A DNA stretch of 64,000 bases from Corydoras sp. C115. Its lineage: Eukaryota; Chordata; Actinopteri; Siluriformes; Callichthyidae. Positions within the stretch are counted from its first letter, which is position 1. The number at the start of each line of letters is the position of its first letter. Shown in pieces: positions 39,901 through 48,900 of the stretch. The stretch lies in the NCBI GenBank assembly GCA_019802505.1, contig JAFMOC010000192.1:474501-538500 (forward strand), given 5' to 3'. A program made the translations under genes and the position numbers. The notes below the pieces were generated by a model that saw only the letters and a list, made by a program, of their open reading frames with translations, was not told where the DNA came from and did no database searches.

Positions 39901-42900
39901 CTTTGAGCAAGGCTCTATAGCTCATTCTGCAATTTGAACCCAATCATGCAATTAAGATGCCTAACACATGTTTCATAACCTAAGATGAGTGTGGTAGTTC
40001 AGTGGTTAGTGTGTTGGGCTTTTAATCTCAAGGTTAAAGGGTCAAACACTTCCCTAAGTGAACCCTAAACTCACTATTGACATACAGGCTTATACATCAT
40101 TTGTACAGAATTTGAACATAGTGTTGAACAAACCAAGTAGATATAGCCAAGCTTTACAAAATGTGTAGAGTAATGCTTATTTCATACTCTTTTGTTAAAA
40201 TAGACACCACATTATATAATTGTGAATCACAACCTGACTCAAAGTCCTGATGCTGTGATTGTGGTGGATAGTAGAAATTCCTCGGCTACACCTTTGGCTC
40301 CAACTGTAAATGTGAATGGGGACTGGTATCTAAACAATTCATCCAACAACCTGTACTACATAGGTAAAATAACAATCTTATATGTATGCAAATACCAAAT
40401 TGACAGTATGTTATTAATAAAAAAAGTGTTCTTCTGTGCAGTAATGAATTGTGTTGCCTTTGAGATAAACTTTTTTGCAGTATCTCCTGCAGTATCAAGC
40501 AAAACAGCAACTTCTGTTAGACGGAAGAGAAACAGTGTGGACAGGTCGACCGCAGACATATCAGTGGGGTTCAGAGTGTATAACTGTTTCTATACTAAAT
40601 GCATTCAGCCCTTGCCTGACACTGTTGGTCCATTACCCAACCAAACCGGCCAACCCGGCCAGCCCGGCTCAAATAACCGACCTTCTAAATATATGTACGT
40701 TCCACACACCCACAAACAATAACCATCAATTCTAAAACATTCTACAGCACCAAATACCCAATTTTGTTATAAGCAGTATTAGCATTTTTATTTACAAAAA
40801 TGCAATAACTAAATTGTATCTTGTGTTTGTGTTTTTGTAGTCTCTGGTCAAATGTGTCATTTTGGAAATCATCCACAGAGAACAACTTTACCGTACCACA
40901 ATTGGGCACTAATGTTATCATTCCATCAGGTATCCTACTCTAGTTTTAGTTTATTCTATTTATGTGTATATGTATGTTATTTTTGTTTTAAACATCAGGT
41001 AAGTTGAGGTTAACAATACAATTGATGCTGTCTACACAGACGTTTGGATGGTCTTGGACATCATAATACCCTCCTTTAACAAGCTTACAGTGATTGGAGT
41101 CCTGGAGATTCCAGACAATATGAATAATACATCAAATGACACTGCTCGCAACACCAGCCAACCTGTAGTTCTAAACATTACCTACCTCTCCATTCAGGTC
41201 AGTTCCTAAAATCACAAAAACATTGATTGGTTGTGTTTATAATCAGCGTGTGAATAAAAGTTCTTACATATTTTACAATCATCTTAAGTACATATACTGA
41301 ATAGTGTGGTGTACACTATTATCCAAAAACAGAGAAACAAAATGAAAAAAAACTGAAATTGATGTCTCATACATTTTTGTTTCAGGGAGGACGCTTGGTT
41401 GCAGGATGGCCTGACCAACCCTACAGTGGACAGCTGCACATCATTCTGAGAGGAAATCACTACACGCCTGAATGGCCTCTACCTGGTGGTGTAAACCAAG
41501 GCTCTAAAGTCCTGGGTAACTTTGTAACATTCAATATAATGAATGTGTGTTTGCCTTGTAAAAAAAAAAAAAAAAAGACTTAATACAATGTATTACAACT
41601 AAAGACTTAAAATTTACAACAAATGTCTAAGGGATCTGGTTTAAAGTACATACATACATACGTTTCACCATCAAGTAGGTATTTATTATTATGTATTCAT
41701 TAAGTGGAAGCAAAGCCCAAAAGTTTTACGATACCATACAGATGCAGTTTGTAGTTATTCAATTATGGACAGATATACGTGCCAAGTATATAAATCACTT
41801 AATGTGATTTTAATAAACTTAAAAAGGACCATCAGGTTAGGCTTTTAAATTTTTTATTTTATGAATTTTCTGTGATTTTGTTGGACATTTTAATTTGAGA
41901 ACAGGACAACAGAAAGGACAACAAAATGCATCAAATTTACATATAGTGTTAACATCTATAAAAAATGTTTGCCATTGGTTTTAATTAACCCCACAGGCCT
42001 AGTGTCTCAAACCCCATTTTGAAATCCAATACCTGAGAGACAAAGATATTACACATTTTTATCTCAAGTCAAGGAATGTACATTTAATGGGAATATTTAC
42101 TACCATTTGCTATCTAAGCAATTTTGCTTACATAGAACAATATTAAATAAAATGTTTTAATTATAAATAAAATGTTAACATTTTCGTTTCAGGTGTGTTT
42201 GGTACACTTGACCTGTATGGAATGCCCCACAATGTATATCACACAAAATTATCCAGTACAGCTGCCGCCGGCTCTACCTCACTTTTATTACAGGAAGCAG
42301 TGGACTGGAAGGTAAAAACTGGTGGTTTTGTTATTAATAATTAATGTTTATTAATTATTACTAATGTTTATATCAATTAATGAATCTTTTATAAAAAAAT
42401 AAAAAAATAAATAAAACAATTCCGAAATTTACAATAGGGAAGGATATGTAGGGTAAACTCACAAACATATGTATAGGAGATTTTGTACTTGTCTTTTGGT
42501 GCCAAGTGAGTTTTGAGGTTGTGAGCCAATACATATTGGTCATGTTGAAGTGTTAGCCACCTTATGTTAGTTTATGCATCTATAGTATTACTATGTGTAA
42601 ATAAAGCATTTTCCCTTTTACCTCACATTAAACATAGGGTTCCACAGTCAAAAATACTGGCACTCTCAAATGCATGATTTACTAGGGGGGATCTCCTGAT
42701 CATCGGTAATGTCTAAACACTCACATTCTTTTTACAGGCAGGAGATGAAATTGTGCTGTCTACCACCAGTTATGACCCAAATCAGACAGAAACTCGCACC
42801 ATCACAGCTGTTACAAACAATGGCCTTACACTGACTCTGGATAAACCTCTTACTTACACACATATTGGTAAGTTAACACATTCTTACATAACACCATGGC

Positions 42901-45900
42901 AAAACTAAATTAAATGCAGTGTGTAAAAATCTGTTATTCATTCATTCATTCATTCATTCATTCATGCTTCACCTAAAGATTAATTCAGAACTTCAGATCT
43001 TGTCAGCCAAAGTCTTAAAAACTATCACTGTGAATTAAATACACTACACTATCTAATTTGTCTCAATGTTTGCAACAAATGCAGGAGAGGACTACACTGT
43101 GCCTGGTACAACAACAAACTACACATTGGCTGGTGACGTGGGATTATTAAGCAGAAACATTAAGATTATTGGAGAGGATTACCCAAATCTACAAAAAGAG
43201 TCTTTTGGAGCTCGAGTGCTAGTGGGGACCTTCTCCAATGGTGGATTTATCTATAGAGGTATCCAATTTTAATCCTTAACACGTTGAAAATCTGAACACT
43301 ATCTGATTTAGGGCTCATTTAAACACTGCAGCTTTAAATCATAACCTAAATTTGCATAAACATGGGCATTACATTGTTTAGGCCATGCAAACAATTTCGA
43401 TCTTTGTAGTGTTATAGCACTATTGAATTTTGTGTATATCCAACATAATTTTGTATCATATAGAATTGTCCCAAGCAGCTTTCTAAAATTCAAGGAATCA
43501 GAAAAGAAATTGTAAACCAACACAAAACATTGATTATACACAGAAATTCAGAATTATTATAATATCTTAATTACCATCTGCTACTCCTTAACATACTGAT
43601 GCCTTACAACATTCTCCACCATGTACAACAGCATGTAATTTATGTCATATTTGTGTTATGGATATTAATGTCAGAACACATCAGTCTTGTAACTGGACAA
43701 TTCTTTTAGGTAACGCGCATATTAGAGATGTGGAATTTTACCACTCTGGTCAAGAAGGATGGACAGACATCACTGATCCTCGCTATTCTGTGACTTTCCT
43801 TGACCTGGGAGTGGTGAGAAAATAGAATATTATAATATTTCTATTGTATTTAGCTATTCATTATAATGAACCATGGGTTTGGATTTCTATGTAATTTTAA
43901 ATATTTTTCATAGGTGGCTCAAAATGAATCCTACATTAAAGGATGTGCATTTCACCATGGCTTTGCTCCTGCTATTGGCATCTTTGGAACAGATGAACTG
44001 AGTGTTGATGACAATATTATTCATCACACTGTAGGAGAAGGTACAGTCTCATTTTTTAGTTACACTTCAAAAACAATGGAATAGCTTTAATGTGGTAATA
44101 AGCCTGACTTGCATAATCATTTGTTAGGAAATCTCAATTTGGAAATCTGGAAACAGAATTCCAGGTGTTTGATTAAATTTCTTTCTTGCAACTTGCAGTC
44201 ACAGCAGCAAAGGATTTACAATGTATTTTTCAGGACATAGGTATATACGCTAACATTTAGTGCTCTAAACCAACTGAAAGAACATTCTAGATTTAAATTT
44301 AAAGTATGGTAAAGTCCTTTAACATGTTTGTATGCTCTCCTCATATGTGTGGGTTTTCTCAGGGAGCTTTGATTTTCCTCAAAATGTTCGAAAACGTAAG
44401 GAAATTAAGTATTAATTGGTATTAAACAACTACCAATTAAAAACAGGGACATAATAAAAGAGTAATCAAAGCTTTGTAGAAGAACATTATTATTCCTAAA
44501 CAAAAGAAAACCTAGTATATTATATATGACATTAGACATTCAAATAAAAGTCTTTCTTTGTGGTTGTAGGAATTAGGGTGTGGGGAAATAACAATGTGGT
44601 TCGAAGAAATCTGGTTACCATGACACTATGGCCAGGGTCATACAATGGTAGAAAAGAGACCACGAACATCAAATGGAATGCAGCCATAGAGGTGTGTAAA
44701 ACCAGAGTGGAAAGACTTTACAGAAGCTTTCTATAATAAAGTTATTTATAATTATGTTTTATATGTTTTGTGCAATGTTCTCAAGGTCAATGCTGGCACT
44801 AATGTAGTTCTTCAGGGAAACACAGTTGCTGGCTATGAAAGAGTGGGATATCGGATTGGGGGTGAACCATGTTCAGGTATAGTAAAGATACGAAATTGCT
44901 GCTATGTAATAGTTATGTCTAAAATAAACAAACGTGTACAGTACTAATTGCGTTTACTACACAAATTGGAGCTTGATGGTATGTATACATCATAAAAAAT
45001 GTAATAAATTGACTAAACCTCTGTTCTAGATATGATATAAATATGATAAGCTCTCATATTCAACCACATCACTTTGATAATAATGTGCTCTTTACCATTC
45101 ATTGGCAATTATATTAACAAGGTAGACATTCATAACATCCATAAGTAAGCTGCAACTTTAGCATGTTATGTAGGTGTATCTTATGTACATGGTCATGCAT
45201 ATCATTAGAAGATGCAGTCATACAGTAGTGCAGCATATCAGTGGTCTAAAATAATTTTTAAATACAAAATAATGTGAAAATAAGAAGTATAAAAAAATTA
45301 CTTGAGTTTATGTGGAAAAGGTTTTGACAGTTTTACGACATAAAATCCAATGCCCTCTAGATGATCTTGACAGTTATAGTAAAGGAGGTTATTAGAGTAA
45401 AGGGAACCATACCATTATATAATTGGATTTTGCACAGTGAGCGTTAATGCTCTTAGACATGCAGTTTCTGTGTAATCTCATATAAATAACCTAAATTGAA
45501 GGTTGATTAAACATGCTTTTTAATGTGGTTCCGCACTGACTTTTATTAAATGCTGTGGCACTAGAATCCTTGAATCCAATGGCTCAGTGGCAACAGAATG
45601 AAGCTCATGGAGGGCTTTATGGAGTCTACATGAATAAAGATGGTCTGGTCGGCTGTTCCCAGATCCAGGGCTTTACAGTGTGGAGAAGCTTTGATTATGC
45701 AATTTATGTCCAGGTACTGGTTTGATAGATTTTACTTGATCTCAGCAACTGGTTTGGTTTCTATTATGATCCTGTTCATTAATCAGTAAAGAACAGTACT
45801 TTGCATTCTTGTTGCAAAGCATTATTATTGTTAATGAAGCTTATTTCTCTTTGTGTTAAGGTTTCCATGAGTGTGATTATTTCTGACGTCACCCTTGTTG

Positions 45901-48900
45901 ATAATGGGATGGGTATCATGCCAATAATCTATGAACCTCCTTCAAGCAGCCATGTATACTCAAATAAAACTGTCCAAATTCAGGTAAGAAGCTTGTCAAT
46001 ACATATATGACAATATGTTTTAAAAATGTTTATATAAGTATGCTGGTAGATTTATATTATATTGTCATTGGTTCCTAGAATGCTGTCATTGTTGGCACCA
46101 GCCCCAACTTCAACTGTTTAGACACTCTATCTATGAGTGCTAACAACATTGCCCTCAGTGTCACCCAGAGGGCGCCCCGGCCTTTAAATGGTGCATTTCT
46201 AAATTTAAAAAAAGATTTCTAAATAGTATAATTCTATTTGTTGTTGTATAAACTGAATACGTTACATGTTTGGAATGTCTTCTGACAGGTGGCAGATCAG
46301 GAATATGTTGGCCAACGTTTGAATCAGCTCACAATAGTGCCCCAATGAAACCCCATGCTGGAATCATGAGCTACAATGCCATCAGTGGCCACATGACAGT
46401 CAGTGGTATGATTCTAAATAAACTTTAACAGTTTTGATCAATTTCATTGGTCCTCGTGTTATGACCTTAAAGCAATGTCATTCATTTAGCTTTAATTAAG
46501 CAAATAAAGGTTTCTTGTCATAATAAGTACCTTTCAATCCTATGACCTGCATTTCTTCCAGATATTACTTTTGTTGGATTTCGGAACACGTGCACAAACC
46601 AAGCGAATTACATGTTCTTAACCAATCCGGGAAATGAGGACCTGCAGCACCCGATCAGTGTAAAGAACATCACAAAGATTAATAGCACAGAGGAGTCTCA
46701 AGTCTTCATTCATCATCCAGACCTGTCGTAAGTAATAAATAAGATCATAGCAATTATAATAAATCCATTTTTTATTTGTATGCTGTGCCTTTTTAAATGC
46801 ATAAATGATATTTAATGACAAAATTAATAACAAAACTAAACTAAAACTAGTTCTCCATTTTTCAAACAAAAATTATCTTGGTGTCATTACAGCAAGGTAA
46901 ACCCATCTGATTGTGTGGATATGGACTGTGATGCTAAGAAGAAAAGCATGCTGCGGGACCTGGATGGCAGTTTCTTAGGTGCAGTGGGTGCAGTGATTCC
47001 ATTTTCAGAGTATGAGTGGAACGGGGACTCTCGACATGGACTGGGAGACTACCGAATCCCCAAAATTATGCTCACCTCCCTCAATGGCAGTCGTATACCT
47101 GTGGCTAATATAGCCCCATACAAAGGTGTGTCTCACTGCTTGTTTGGGCTGTATAATTTAGGGGGGACAAATTATCATTTTTCTAATGTTGGAGTAAAAC
47201 AAATAATACATATTTTGTAGGTGTGGTCCGTGACGCTAGCTGCACATACATGAATGCATGGCAGGGATACAAGTGCTTCGGGTTGAACTACAGGATGCTG
47301 GTGATTGAGAGTCTGGATTCAGACACAGAAACCAGACGTCTGTCTCCTGTAGCTGTGCTGGGAGATGGCTACATAGACCTGCTAAATGGTACACATGTCC
47401 TCATGCTATTTGTTTTTTTACAATTCTTTGAACTTAAGCATCTCAGATTAAACAGCACGTTTATGACAGTTTTATATTTCTTACAACTGTATTAATATAC
47501 TTTTTCCATCTGTTCACATAGGTCCACAGGACCATGGGTGGTGTGCTGGCTACACATGTCAAAAGAGGCTGTCACTCTTCCACAGCATTATCGCCACAGA
47601 CCATTCCTTTGACATTTATTTCTCCAGTGTTTCTCCCCAGAAACTTCGACTCATGATGCTCAATGCTAAATCCTCTGAGGTAGCTTATTCACTACCATTT
47701 AACCATTTGTATACTGTGGATGTAAAAAAGAAATAAACTGTGCTTTTGATTTACAAGCTAACTTGTAAAATAGGCCATGGGTGTTCCACTATAATTTGGC
47801 AATTTGACCAAAATATAAAAACAATACGAAAGTACAAATCTGCCCAAGTATATGTGTAAAGAATGCCAGTCAATGTATTAGCAGTTTACAAGCTGTTAGC
47901 ATCGTGTTCCAACTTATTTAAAGCTTTTAAATAAAGTTTGTTATCTATGCCTTTTAGCATTAAAATAAATTAGAGGCAGTATAATCATGAATTCAGATCT
48001 TTGATCTAGCTTGATCTAGACTTACAAGCTAATATGCTGTCGTCTAATGAAATGCAAAGGTCTAGTGAAAATATAAGACTCTTGAGATTATTAACATTTT
48101 CTTGTCTTTAGCCAAAATTACAATATTACACTGTAGCATCCACTAAAATAAACTTTTATATCCTTTGGCAATGCCTGAAAATGTAAGCAAACATGTTATA
48201 ACTTGGTGACATGGAGCTATTTCTCTTTCAGCATTGTGAATGTTGCAAGTTCTTAATTCTTCTTGTAAAAACAATTGACCCATTTCTTAGTTTACTAAAA
48301 TGTATCAGCTCGTGATTAATTTGCCCTTAAATGCTGCACATAAAATGCCATAGACATTAAGTATATATTATGTATAAATATATTATGAAGACTATTACAT
48401 GTCTTCTTAGTCTCATCTGCTTCAAATAATAGATGTACGAGAAATAAAGCAAATATTTAATACAAGGGTCCCAAATTTAGAAGCTATAAGTTTGGGAGGA
48501 AAGGCTTTTTTATCTTATATTTAATCTTTTTTTGTGTAAATAACAATAAGCAATTTTTTATATTGATATTGTGTTATTTTTGATACTGATGGCCACATTC
48601 TTGGAGTTTTAATGGGACCTAGTTTGCTTAAGGACATGATATATAAATCTCTTTAAAGGTAACGTTTAGTAATACATTAGTCAGCCCATGTCTGTATTGT
48701 TCAAAAATGTTTCTGCCAGGAAATAGGCCTATAAGCTGTCCAGACAATAAACTCAATCAAATATAATAATAAATAATAAATAGTAATGAAAATAAAAATA
48801 GATCAAGTTCTCAACAGACTTTAAACATACATTCATCCTTTTTATAATAATATTTAATATTTTTACACATTTAATAGAACTAATAAGATTGCCTCTTACA

